A stretch of DNA of 64,000 bases, taken from NCBI RefSeq assembly GCF_000967425.1, contig NZ_FO082820.1, positions 558,001 to 622,000 of the forward strand, read 5' to 3'. The stretch comes from Pseudorhizobium banfieldiae. Its GTDB lineage: Bacteria > Pseudomonadota > Alphaproteobacteria > Rhizobiales > Rhizobiaceae. Positions 36,759 to 46,700 of the stretch are shown here, piece by piece. The notes beneath the pieces are model-generated. The model was not told where the DNA came from, did not search any database, and saw nothing but the letters and a program-made list of their open reading frames with translations. Each line of letters begins with the position of its first letter. The first letter of the stretch is position 1. The position numbers and the translations under genes were made by a program.

Positions 36759-38058
36759 GCCCTACATCAGAGCCTCTGGCCTCGGTAAGCGATTCAGGCT
36801 CTATGACCGTTCATGGCACTATTTTTCCAACCTCGCCTTCGGCACAAGCTTCGGTCGCGAATATCGGGCACTGGCCGAGGTAAACCTTGACCTGAGACCT
36901 GGAGACTGCCTTGGCATCGTCGGCCGCAACGGGGCGGGTAAGTCGACCCTTCTTGAACTGATCTGCGGCATTCTCACGCCAAGCGAAGGGACGATCGAAA
37001 CGAGAGGACGAATTGCAGCGCTCCTGCAGTTGGGCGCCGGTTTCAACCCCGATTTCACCGGACGCGAGAATGTCTTCCTAGCAGCATCGCTTTATGGTTT
37101 GTCCGGCGCGGAGGTTGCGGAACGGTTCTCGGCAATCGAGACATTCGCGGGCATCGGCTCTTTCATCGAGCGGCCGGTCCGCGAATATTCGAGCGGTATG
37201 TATGCAAGGCTCGCGTTTTCCGTCTGCGCCCATGTCGATGCCGATATTTTCGTCGTGGACGAGGCGCTCGGCGTGGGTGACGTCAAGTTCCAGCAGCAGT
37301 CGATGAAATTGCTGCGGGGTTTTCGCCGAAAAGGCATCGTGCTGTTCGTTTCTCACGATGAACACGCTGTCGCTGCATTGTGCAATCGGGCGATCTGGAT
37401 AGATGCAGGCCGCATCGTGGCCTCGGGCGCGACGAAAGAGGTTCTCTATCGCTATCGCCGCGATATCTCTCAGCGAACGGGGGAAGACCGCAGTTTCATC
37501 GGATCGGATGAAACGATCAAGCTTTCGGAAGCGTTCGGCCCTGATCTCTCAACGCTTCCGGCACCGCCTTTCGACCCCAATGATGTGCCACCGGTCGATC
37601 AGCAAGGCGTGATCGATAAGGTTGCCCTTCAGCTTGCGGATGGGTCGCAGCTGCGCTCGGTAGAAGGAGGGGAACATCTCAGCCTCAGGGTTGCGTGCCG
37701 CTCATGCGCCCCGATCGACCTGCCGCATCTGATCTTCGTCCTGCGCGATCCGATGGGCCAGATCGTTTTCGCGGGCGATAGCCGTGCGGCCGGCGTGGAC
37801 CCGATAAATGGCATGCAACCTGGCGACCACATCGATTGCAAATTCGATTTCATGCTCCCTTATCTCCCCACGGGCAGCTATCCGATAGAGGTTTTCTTTC
37901 TTTCCAGCGCGGACGAGTGCATCGCCTGTCATGACCACATCGAGATCGCAGCCGTGATCGAGGTGCTGTCCAACCACGTCTCCAGCGGGATCGCCAATCT
38001 CAGGATGGAGCGAACGCTGCTTATCGTTGAGCCGGAGAGCGCCTGTGGTGACGGGTAA
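36748..38058 (+). CDS. Wzt-like exporter ATPase 1, with carboxy-terminal glycan domain
   Basis: The start at 36748 (MSSEPYIRASGLGKRFR) overlaps the Wzm stop. The ATPase part (about 1-245) has Walker A GRNGAGKSTLL, FTGRENVFL, signature YSSGMYARLAF, Walker B FVVDEALGVGD and FVSHDEHAV. The last about 150 residues form a β-sandwich Wzt-type domain (with LPHLIFVLRDPMGQIVFAGD, and YLPTGSYPIEVFF), which in O-antigen exporters recognises the finished glycan end. The total is 436 residues. Confidence 0.93.
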   Translation: MSSEPYIRASGLGKRFRLYDRSWHYFSNLAFGTSFGREYRALAEVNLDLRPGDCLGIVGRNGAGKSTLLELICGILTPSEGTIETRGRIAALLQLGAGFNPDFTGRENVFLAASLYGLSGAEVAERFSAIETFAGIGSFIERPVREYSSGMYARLAFSVCAHVDADIFVVDEALGVGDVKFQQQSMKLLRGFRRKGIVLFVSHDEHAVAALCNRAIWIDAGRIVASGATKEVLYRYRRDISQRTGEDRSFIGSDETIKLSEAFGPDLSTLPAPPFDPNDVPPVDQQGVIDKVALQLADGSQLRSVEGGEHLSLRVACRSCAPIDLPHLIFVLRDPMGQIVFAGDSRAAGVDPINGMQPGDHIDCKFDFMLPYLPTGSYPIEVFFLSSADECIACHDHIEIAAVIEVLSNHVSSGIANLRMERTLLIVEPESACGDG

Positions 38059-39391
38059 GACACTGATCGAGGTCAGCGGTGTCGGAAAGAGATATCGCGA
38101 GGGCGCGAGCGCCATGAAGATCTTGGCGGGCCTCTTGGGCGTCGGAGCTGAGAAGCAAGGACGGTGGGTGCTCCAGGATGTCAGCTTTTCGATCAATAGC
38201 GGCGAAGCGCTGGGCGTCATCGGCCGCAATGGTGCAGGAAAGTCGACGTTGTTGCAGATCATGTGCGGCACACTGACGCCCAGCTGCGGATCGGTCGCGT
38301 CCTCCGGACGTGTCGCGGCAATGCTCGAACTCGGGGCGGGATTCAATCCGGAATTTACGGGGCGGGAGAACGTGTTCCTGAGCGCATCGCTCTATGGTTT
38401 GAGCGATCGCCAGATAAAGGCCCGATTTCGCCAGGTCGCGGCCTTCGCCGATATAGGGGAATTCATGGACCGGCCCGTCAGTGAATACTCCAGCGGAATG
38501 TACGCACGTTTGGCCTTCGCCGTATGCGCGCATGTCGATGCGGACGTTTTGATCATCGACGAGATTTTAGGGGTCGGGGATGCCGCCTTCCAGCTGAAGT
38601 GCCGCCGCTTTCTCGACTCTTTCCTTCAACATGGAGCGATCGTGTTTGTCTCCCACGACGAACACGCTGTTTTATCATTGTGCAACCGTGCGATCTGGCT
38701 CGAACATGGCCGCCCCATGGCACAGGGAGCGCCCAAGGATGTTCTGCGCCAATATCGACAGGCGCACGACGTCAACTTTGGTGCAGTCGAGAAAGCCGTA
38801 GGCAGTGCGGCCCCTGCGGTGGACCCCGCCCGCTTCGACTTTTGCGGGCAGGGGACGAACCCGGTTACCGTCTCCGGTTTTCTGACCGAGGCTCCCTGGC
38901 ACGGTCACGGCGGCGTAATCATTGAGGACGTCTATATGTCCGACCGGGAGGGAGCGAGGCTCGAGCGGTTGCAGGGCGGGCAGATTGTCGCCTTGCACAT
39001 GAAGGGAAGGGCGGAGCGTCAGATTTCGCGGCCCATCGCGGGCTTTATCTTCCGCAATGCATTGGGCCAGAACCTGTTTGGCGACAACACCTTCCTTCAA
39101 TACCAGCATGAACCCCGAGAAATGGCCGCAGGGGCGTCGTTTCATGCGGCACTTGAGTTTCGTCTGCCTTGCCTTCCGCTTGGAACCTATACAATCGCGC
39201 CGTCGCTCATCGACGGCACGCAGAAGAGCCATATCCAGCTTTGCTGGATTGAGGAGGCGCTCGTGCTGACCGTTCACGAGTCGCCGGTGAGCCTCGGATT
39301 GGTAGGCGTTCCTATGCGGGTGACGGCAGCGCTGCGGAGCGACCGTTCGCATGATCTGGCCCATGTTGCGCACCCTGCGCAAACGCGTTAA
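38048..39391 (+). CDS. Wzt-like exporter ATPase 2, with carboxy-terminal glycan domain
   Basis: I chose the GTG at 38048 because it overlaps the first Wzt stop by 11 bases and follows CGGAGAG; TTG 38027 and GTG 38045 are alternatives. The ATPase part has GRNGAGKSTLL, FTGRENVFLSASLYGLSD, YSSGMYARLAFAV, LIIDEILGVGD and FVSHDEHAV. The carboxy part (from about residue 265) has VIIEDVYMSDREGARLE and LPCLPLGTYTIAPSL, again a Wzt-type β-sandwich but divergent from ATPase 1. The two probably form a heterodimer with a single kind of Wzm. Confidence 0.92.
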   Translation: MTGKTLIEVSGVGKRYREGASAMKILAGLLGVGAEKQGRWVLQDVSFSINSGEALGVIGRNGAGKSTLLQIMCGTLTPSCGSVASSGRVAAMLELGAGFNPEFTGRENVFLSASLYGLSDRQIKARFRQVAAFADIGEFMDRPVSEYSSGMYARLAFAVCAHVDADVLIIDEILGVGDAAFQLKCRRFLDSFLQHGAIVFVSHDEHAVLSLCNRAIWLEHGRPMAQGAPKDVLRQYRQAHDVNFGAVEKAVGSAAPAVDPARFDFCGQGTNPVTVSGFLTEAPWHGHGGVIIEDVYMSDREGARLERLQGGQIVALHMKGRAERQISRPIAGFIFRNALGQNLFGDNTFLQYQHEPREMAAGASFHAALEFRLPCLPLGTYTIAPSLIDGTQKSHIQLCWIEEALVLTVHESPVSLGLVGVPMRVTAALRSDRSHDLAHVAHPAQTR

Positions 39392-39457
39392 CGGCTCAAG
39401 TACACTCGATCGCTTCCCAGTCGGCGAAGCGTGCCAAGCATTCATCAGAGGGCTTCG

Positions 39458-40552
39458 ATGATCAGGTTAGCCATTGTGGGGGTTGGCAACTGCGCCAGTT
39501 CCCTGGTTCAGGGAATAGCATACTGCCGGACCCACGGAGCTGATGCTGCGGGCGTACCATTTCCCGATCTCTGCGGCTATTCTCCGGCAGATGTCGAAGT
39601 GGTGGCCGCCTTCGACATCGACAGGCGCAAGGTGGGCCTGCCGCTGGCAGAAGCCATATTTGCTGCACCCAACAACACCCAGCGCTTTTTTCGCGAGGTC
39701 CCCGATAATGATGTTACGGTCGCTGCGGGGCCGGCGCTCGACGGCGTGTCCGCCATGATGCGCAATAGCGAGGCTGAGGCGAGTTTTCAGCCGATCGTGG
39801 AGCGGCCGATCACGGTCGCCGACATCGCAGCGGTGTTGAAGCAGGCACAGGCGCAAGTGGTTATCAGCTTCCTGCCGGTCGGCTCGGAACTTGCGAGTGA
39901 ATTCTACGCGCAATGCGCGATCGAGGCAGGCGCTGCCTTTGTCAACGGCATCCCCGTATTTCTGGCGAGCAGGCAGAGCTGGGCGCGTCGTTTTGAGGCG
40001 GCTGGGCTGCCGGTTCTCGGCGACGATTTCAAGGCGCAGATCGGCGCGACGATCGTACATCGTGCATTGGCAAATCTTTTCAAGATTCGAGGCGCCGAAC
40101 TCGATCGCAGCTATCAACTCAATGTTGGCGGCAATACCGACTTCATGAACATGATGGATATGGATAGGCTTACCAGTAAGCGCATCTCAAAGACGGAGGC
40201 TGTGCAGAGCGCAGTCAAGGCGCGGCTCGACGACAACAATGTGCGCATCGGGCCGTCCGATTACGTGCCATGGCTGATGGATCAGAAGGTCGCCTACATC
40301 CGGCTCGAAGGCCGTCTGTTCGGCGGTGTCGCAACCAATGTGGAACTGAGGCTGTCGGTCGAGGATTCCCCGAATGCTGCGGCCATGGCCCTCATCGCCA
40401 TCCGGTGCGCCAGGATTGCGCTCGACCGTGGGGTGGCGGGGGCAATCCCGGACGTATGTGCGTTTCTTTTCAAGCATCCGCCTGTGCAGATGGACGATCA
40501 AACTGCAGCCGAGAAGCTGACGGCGTTTGCTTCTCAAGGCAAGGGCAGTTGA
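39458..40552 (+). CDS. ino1: myo-Inositol-1-phosphate synthase (L-myo-inositol-3-P synthase)
   Basis: MIPS converts glucose 6-phosphate to inositol phosphate with NAD. The ATG at 39458 follows AGAGGG and gives MIRLAIVGVGNCASSLVQGI, the Rossmann loop. Family hallmarks are GDDFKAQIGATIVHR, YQLNVGGNTDFMNMMD (residues 226-241), KRISKTEAVQS and PSDYVPWLMDQKVAY. The 364 residues fit the short type known from Actinobacteria and Archaea rather than the 500-residue eukaryotic type. It sits between the Wzt and the Lpt-like genes, so inositol phosphate is very likely used for the cluster's lipid. The assignment is firm. Confidence 0.96.
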   Translation: MIRLAIVGVGNCASSLVQGIAYCRTHGADAAGVPFPDLCGYSPADVEVVAAFDIDRRKVGLPLAEAIFAAPNNTQRFFREVPDNDVTVAAGPALDGVSAMMRNSEAEASFQPIVERPITVADIAAVLKQAQAQVVISFLPVGSELASEFYAQCAIEAGAAFVNGIPVFLASRQSWARRFEAAGLPVLGDDFKAQIGATIVHRALANLFKIRGAELDRSYQLNVGGNTDFMNMMDMDRLTSKRISKTEAVQSAVKARLDDNNVRIGPSDYVPWLMDQKVAYIRLEGRLFGGVATNVELRLSVEDSPNAAAMALIAIRCARIALDRGVAGAIPDVCAFLFKHPPVQMDDQTAAEKLTAFASQGKGS

Positions 40553-40572
40553 TTTTCACGGACTGAAGCAGC

Positions 40573-41295
40573 ATGACCGCCCTTACCGCCGAACGGCTTC
40601 ATATGCGCTACTCGCACCAGTCCGTGGTGAATGATATCAGCATGACGATCCATGGGGGCGAGTTCGTCGGCCTGTTTGGTCCCTCCGGTTCCGGCAAAAG
40701 CACAATCTTCAAAATGATCATCGGCGCGAGCAGGCCTACTGCCGGCCGCGTCCTGCTGGATGGGCGGGATCTGACCGACGTCCCGATCGATGCCCGCGCC
40801 CGTCTGGGACTGGGCTATGTGCCGCAAAATCCGCAGCTTTTCAGCAGTCTGACAGTTGAGCAGAACATTGCCATTGCTGTGGAGGCGAACGAGGCGGATC
40901 GCGGCCGCCGCGAAACTTCAGTTGATTCGCTTTGCAGAATGTTTGATCTCGGACCGCTCAGATATACGCGGGTGGCGGCGTTGTCCGGAGGCGAGCGCAG
41001 GCGTTGCGAAATCGCGTTCGCGCTTGCGGTTCGCCCCCGCTTTCTCTTGCTTGACGAACCCCTGACCGGTCTCGATCCTATCGCTTCCGATGAGATCCTG
41101 CATATGCTGACGACGTTCGTGTCGCAAGGCATCGGCATCCTGCTGACGGAACACAAGGTCCGCAGCGCACTGTTCGTGGTAGATCGGTCCTACGTCGTGA
41201 ACCGGGGCAACGTCATCGCCGAAGGCACGGCGCAGAAAATAATCGAAAACGAAAGCGTGCGAAGATCCTTTCTCGGCACCGACTTTCCGCTATAG
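40573..41295 (+). CDS. LptB-like ABC ATPase
   Basis: This 240-residue ATPase resembles LptB, the motor of lipopolysaccharide extraction: Walker A GPSGSGKST at about 37-45, Q-loop YVPQNPQLFSSLTVEQNI, signature LSGGERRRCEIAFAL, Walker B LLLDEPLTGLDPIASDEI and the switch LLTEHKVRSAL. LptB proteins have GVDPIA and DHNVRETL at the last two places, so this is a divergent paralogue. The genome should have a separate housekeeping lptB. It precedes the LptF/LptG-like genes by about 100 bases and should energise them. Confidence 0.9.
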   Translation: MTALTAERLHMRYSHQSVVNDISMTIHGGEFVGLFGPSGSGKSTIFKMIIGASRPTAGRVLLDGRDLTDVPIDARARLGLGYVPQNPQLFSSLTVEQNIAIAVEANEADRGRRETSVDSLCRMFDLGPLRYTRVAALSGGERRRCEIAFALAVRPRFLLLDEPLTGLDPIASDEILHMLTTFVSQGIGILLTEHKVRSALFVVDRSYVVNRGNVIAEGTAQKIIENESVRRSFLGTDFPL

Positions 41296-41395
41296 TAGCC
41301 AATGCAGCAGGGCGATTGCAGTGACTATGCCACGGCAGGCTGTCTGTGAACGGCCCTTACAAAATTCACGTGTCAAGTGAACTGGACGCCGGCGT

Positions 41396-42514
41396 GTGAT
41401 CCCCATCGGTTATCTTCTAAGATCGACGCTGGAAATCACCGGATACTATATTCTGGTGACAGCTCTTTTATGCTTGATCTACCTGATCGAGAAGTTCGCC
41501 GCGCTGGTCGCGATAGCCGTGGACTACGACATCAGTCTCGATACCTTCTTTTCCTTGATGCTGTTCACTTTGCCGACCATGGTCGATCTCGCCTTGCCGC
41601 TCGCTTGTCTCGGTGCAATCTACTTCTGGCTGCTGAATGCCCGCGAAAAACGTGAAATGCTTATCTTTGCAAGCACCGGGGTGGGCCCCGCCCTTATCGG
41701 CCTCACAGTGCTTCTCGCTACGACGGGCGCCGTTCTTCTTTCTCTGCTTTTTGCGGGCTTCATCAAGCCTGCGGCCAATTACAGCTTCCGCTCCACTCAA
41801 CAGTCCGCAGAAAACCAGGTCCTGTCAAAAGGCATTCCCGGTGGCGCCTTTTATTCGCAGGAGGGCAAGGTTCTCTATGCACGGTCGCTCGACAACACGC
41901 CATTGCGGGAGATCCGCCTGTTTGGCTTCTCCGGTGACAGACTTGACCGCGTGATCTTCTCCAACTGCGCCTCCATCCAGGTGAAGGAAGGCTCCGTCAA
42001 CGCCGAGCTTTGCAAGGCGCATATCTACATGCTCCAGACCAACGCCTCAGCACCTTTAGCTGAGCCGCGCATGGTCAAGGTCGACGCTGGGCCGTCCCGA
42101 TACCAATTCAGCATGGAATCTGTTTTTAGGAAGATCGACGAGGGATATGCTTCGGAGTTGAGCCTTAGCGAACTTGCTCGCCGGGGGTGGATCGAAAGCG
42201 GTGAGTATTCGCAAGCTGCCTTCTCGCGGCTCTTGGCGGCTCTGACTTGCCTGGTGGCAGGTGCGGTGGCAGTCGTCTGTGTCGCCTTCACAAGCGCGGC
42301 AACCAAGGTCTTCACCTTTCCCATCGCCTGCGCCAGCATTATGGTCGTAGCGATCTTCAACAATACTATCGCTTCCGTCTACGGTCCCCTCGCCAGGGTT
42401 CCGTTCTTGTTGGCGGCCGGAGCGATCGGGGCTGCGATTGCCGTGTTCCTGACTATCGGTCTGGTTCACCGAAACCATGATCGTCTCGTCACACCCCAGA
42501 TGGCGAAGACCTGA
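41396..42514 (+). CDS. LptF/LptG-family permease 1
   Basis: This 372-residue membrane protein has the LptF/G (YjgP/YjgQ) plan: three amino-terminal helices (YYILVTALLCLIYLIEKF, then LFTLPTMVDLALPLACLGAI), a periplasmic domain of about 150 residues with FYSQEGKVLYARSLDN, and three carboxy-terminal helices. The start codon at 41396 is GTG. The LptF/G pair makes the inner-membrane gate that extracts lipid from the outer leaflet. It is translationally coupled to the next gene (overlap TGATG). Confidence 0.88.
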   Translation: MIPIGYLLRSTLEITGYYILVTALLCLIYLIEKFAALVAIAVDYDISLDTFFSLMLFTLPTMVDLALPLACLGAIYFWLLNAREKREMLIFASTGVGPALIGLTVLLATTGAVLLSLLFAGFIKPAANYSFRSTQQSAENQVLSKGIPGGAFYSQEGKVLYARSLDNTPLREIRLFGFSGDRLDRVIFSNCASIQVKEGSVNAELCKAHIYMLQTNASAPLAEPRMVKVDAGPSRYQFSMESVFRKIDEGYASELSLSELARRGWIESGEYSQAAFSRLLAALTCLVAGAVAVVCVAFTSAATKVFTFPIACASIMVVAIFNNTIASVYGPLARVPFLLAAGAIGAAIAVFLTIGLVHRNHDRLVTPQMAKT

Positions 42515-43752
42515 TGGAGGGCGCGGAAGCAACCGAGAGGGCCGTTGCGAAAGGCCGTTCCCTGAAACGACTTCCCATCATAGGGTCCTATTCCCGCTAT
42601 ATGGTCGGGCGCCATGTCTGGCATATCCAGATTGTTCTCATCGTCTTGGTGTGCATTGCTCTGGCTGTCGACATATCGCCTTGGGTCGGATCGGTTTGGT
42701 CCAATGCCGTAGGAAGGGGTGTGATCCCGGCCGTCGCCGCTAGTTTCCGTTTTTCGCTCTATCGTGCACTCGACATCACCGCTCAGGTGTTCCCGATCGC
42801 CTGTGTTCTAGGAATGCTATGGACGGAGGCGGTGCATAGCAGCACGGGGCGGCGGCTGATGATCATGACGACCGGAAAGTCTTTCGTCCGCGCCGCAACG
42901 CCACTGCTGATCGTTGCACTCGCCGCAACCGTGATCCAGTTCAGCCTCGACAACTATCTCAGACCGTCGGCGGTGATGAAGCTGATTGAGGAAAAACTCG
43001 GTTCCTATCACGACTACGTCGATAGAAGCATGCCGAACGGTTCTGTGTGGCTGGCGCTTGGAAGTGACATCCTTCGCGCCAAGATCGATTCAGCTGATCC
43101 CGATATCCTCAGGGAGGTCGAACTCTATCACTTTAGCAAGACCGCCCTCCATGCTATCACTGCGGCAGCTGTAGCGCAGCCCGCAGCGGGCGGGAGTGCG
43201 TCTTCTTGGGTCCTGCTCGACGGGCGCATGTGGGAGTTCGGCGAGGATACAGGGGGCTCCCTCGCGGCTTTTGCTAGACGCTTCGAACGGCAGGAGATCG
43301 AGTTGCCGGTCGATCCTCTTTGGCTGAGTTACCGTCAGCTCGAGCCAAAATATCTACCTGCCGCTGTCCTCGGTGCGCTTGCTAAGTCTGCGGATATCCC
43401 GTCCGATCAACATAATTATGCAGCCTGGCAGCAACTAAGAAAGGCTCAGGCTTTCGTCCCCGGAATGCTTGGCTTGTTGGCTGCCGCAGTCTGCTATGTC
43501 GTCAGTGCCCGGTTTTCGCTCGCCATTGCGGCAATGGCGTCACTTGCCCTTGGCTACCTCGGATTCGCAGCGATGCGACTCATGACTGTGATTGCCGAAC
43601 ATGCCATTTTGCCATCCCACATAGCCGCCTGGGCCCTTCCGACCATCCTGCTGATCTGTTGTGCCGCCGCCTTCTGGCAGCTGGCAAAACCGGATCGTGC
43701 CTTCCCCAGGAAAATCTTGAACAAGATCAAGCCTCAACCCGCTTTGCCGTAA
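42514..43752 (+). CDS. LptF/LptG-family permease 2
   Basis: This 412-residue membrane protein has the same plan as its neighbour: three helices at the amino end (from about residue 40, HIQIVLIVLVCIALAVDISP), the periplasmic domain (about 150-310, with WVLLDGRMWEFGEDTGG) and three helices at the end with RKAQAFVPGMLGLLAAAV. ATG overlaps the previous stop by one base. It should pair with permease 1 and the LptB-like ATPase. Its end overlaps the convergent glycosyltransferase gene by 26 bases. Confidence 0.88.
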   Translation: MEGAEATERAVAKGRSLKRLPIIGSYSRYMVGRHVWHIQIVLIVLVCIALAVDISPWVGSVWSNAVGRGVIPAVAASFRFSLYRALDITAQVFPIACVLGMLWTEAVHSSTGRRLMIMTTGKSFVRAATPLLIVALAATVIQFSLDNYLRPSAVMKLIEEKLGSYHDYVDRSMPNGSVWLALGSDILRAKIDSADPDILREVELYHFSKTALHAITAAAVAQPAAGGSASSWVLLDGRMWEFGEDTGGSLAAFARRFERQEIELPVDPLWLSYRQLEPKYLPAAVLGALAKSADIPSDQHNYAAWQQLRKAQAFVPGMLGLLAAAVCYVVSARFSLAIAAMASLALGYLGFAAMRLMTVIAEHAILPSHIAAWALPTILLICCAAAFWQLAKPDRAFPRKILNKIKPQPALP

Positions 43753-46700
43753 GACTGGGTACAGGTGGGTCGGACGAATGGAGCAGGATAGGAGGGGATG
43801 AGCAGAGGAGGTGTCGCTTCAACTGCTCTGCACTTTCTTCCCAAGTCAGCCATTTCATCAGCCTGGAATCCGGGATCCGGTTTCGCTGTTTCAGCTGCAA
43901 CCAGGCCCTGATCGTCTCGCTGAGCCTTGTGGCATCGGAATCGGCATCAAAGTAGAAGGCATGATCGCCTGCGACTTCCCGGAAGACGGGTATGTCTCTG
44001 GCAATGATGGGCAATCCCTTTGACGCCGCCTCGATCAAGGGCAGGCCGAAACCTTCGCCGTGGCTGGCGGCGATAAGGCATGTGGAAGAGGCGTAGATCT
44101 GATCGAGATACTCATCGGACGCGTCCTCGATCCATGTCAAACGCCGATCTCTCTCTGGATGTTTCCGCAGTCTTCTGATCAACGCTTCCAGCATCCAGCC
44201 CGCCTTTCCGACGACGACCAACTGCTCCTTGCCGCCACCGGCCCAAATGCGTTCGAAGGCCGCCAGTATGTCCGAATGACCTTTGCGCGGCTCCACCGTA
44301 CCCACCATCAGAAAGGAAGGGGCCCGGCGCAGCCGCTGGAGAACGCGATAGGCATTGCGCGGCAGGCCTTTGCTGGGGCTGGAGGCAACCAGGTCCGCGC
44401 CGTGATGGGAGTGGCAGATCACAAGCTCGCCAGTCCCGCGGCCGCCATTCTGCGCATGCCATGCTGCAAGCTCGAGTGCGACGGTGCTGGAAACGCAAAT
44501 GGCACGGTCAGCCTCCGCCACGACCTCAAGCCAGGCGTGATGGGTGACCGCGGCATGTGCGGGAAAGAATTGCGGAAACTTTAGGGGGAGGAGGTCGTGG
44601 ACCATGAAATTCACGCTGACGCCATGGTCACGCAAGGCGCGGTAGGTCAAGCGATTGCGGATCACCGCCTGGTGCTCGAGATCCGGCATGAAATAGACGT
44701 CGCCACTTCGAACTTCGATCGGCTCGTCCTGAAGCTTCCTTGCCGGAATCCCCAAAAGATTGCTGGTAAAGCTTCTGGCGTAGCGAAAACCCTTGCCGCT
44801 CGCGTAGACCGGCTCTACTCGAAAGCCTTCCGGCGGCCGCGTGAGCAGGGCGTTCAAGAGCGCACGTACAGCACGCTCAATTCCTGTCTTGATATCTCTC
44901 CTGGCGACGGCAGTTATGTCGATGAACAGCTGCCGCTTAGCAAGGGCCGGCTGAACAGAGAGCGCCGCGCAGGCCGCGATCGCTTCGCCGGCGTCTTTTT
45001 CCGCTGGCGGGACGATGGCCGCGAGGCTTGACGCAAGCCTCGGCAAGCGATTACGCGGTCGGCTTGTGAAAGCCTCGATCGCATCGCGGTACATCGCTGA
45101 AATCGAGGCTGGCGCGTGGTTCATGCGGACGTGTCTGGAGGCACTTGCCGCAATCCTCACTCTGAATGCTTTGTCCGCCCGCATCTTCTCCAGTGCCTCG
45201 ATGAGTTCCCGATCGTCAAAGGCATCCGGCAGCATGTAAACGGCATCATCCGGCAGCTCGCGCATGCTCCCATGTGCATTGACGATCAGCGGCACGCCGG
45301 AATTCATGCAATCGAGGACCGTCCCCGAGGTCTCTCCGCGCGACAGCGCCCGCAGCTGGATCGCCAGATCGGATGCAGCCAGGTACTTGCGAAACGTCTC
45401 TTCGTCGACCCAGCCGGTCATCCGCACAGGTACCCTGCAGTTCCCGGCTTCGATCGTCTCCAGGATGCGGCGGCCGTAATATCCGCCCTCATTGGCGCCG
45501 ACGAAGATCAAGGTGTTGTTTTCGTCGGTCGACAGGCTCGATGCCAGCCATGCATCGAGAAGCCGGTGATTGAGCTTTGTCGGCCCAATGCCGCCAAAGC
45601 TGCAGGCGACGAATGCCGACGCGGCGAGATCAAGCTCCCGTCTTGCCGCTGCCCGCTCCGGGATGGCCGCCGGAGCCCGTAGATGCGGGATAACCTCGAT
45701 CTTGCGTTCCGCATCCGGTCCAAACCAGGCGCCGGCCAGGGCCCTGGAGGATTGCGCATGAACGATCACGCCGCTTGCGCGCTCCAACACGCTGCCGCTG
45801 CAAGGGTAGCGCCAGATGACATCCGTGGGGTTTTTCTCGAAGTGCCGTTCTTTCGCTGCTGCATAGCCGTGCGATGAATAGAGTTCGCGCGTCCACAGGC
45901 CCCGGGCATACTCGGAGGAGTCCATATGTGAGACGACGCCAGACAGAAAGAAATCATGCAGGACCACGACGCCCGGATGTTCGTCGAGCAACGCGAACAT
46001 GTGCTGGTGAAACCGAGAGTTACCGAAGTGATAGAGAATCCGGTCGTAGCGCGCGGCATTGTCCGCGAAGTATTTCAGATTGCGGATCGAACAGTGTTGG
46101 TTGATCCATGGATCGACGACCTGCGCCTGGTCGACGACCACATCGATGTCATAGTGTGCCGAAAGCGCTGGTACCAGCTCCGCGCAGTAGAAGCTGATGC
46201 CGCTTTGCTCGGGCGGCAGTGGCGTTACGAGTGCGAGGGTCGGTTTCGCTTGTTCCCCGGGCTCAGCTGCGTCACGTTTGAGAACCGCCAATTCCTTGAC
46301 GATCCACGGCAGGGCGGCATCGTCTGTCGGGAGCGATACAATCCTGCGGCGCTCAATGCGGGCTGAGCAGGCGAGCGCGTTCACATCCGCATCTTGCGAG
46401 GCGAAAACCACGGAGGCTCCCGAAAGCGATCTCCTGGCGGTCTGGCTTGCCGGGAGGGAAGTGCAACGGCTGTGCAAATAGACCGCAGTTGGAATGTCTG
46501 CGAGACGATCGGCGCTGAAGACGATGTCGTCGGCACTTCCATCGAGCGGGAGAGGCACGAAAACGAGATCAGCGTCGAGGCCTGCCAGGAAGCCCTCGCG
46601 GATCAACTGGGCGACGGAAAGCTGCCACGCGTGCGGCGCCCATCCGGAGCGAACGTGTTTGACAGAGTACCAGAGGCGAATGCCGGCGCGTGAAAACAAG

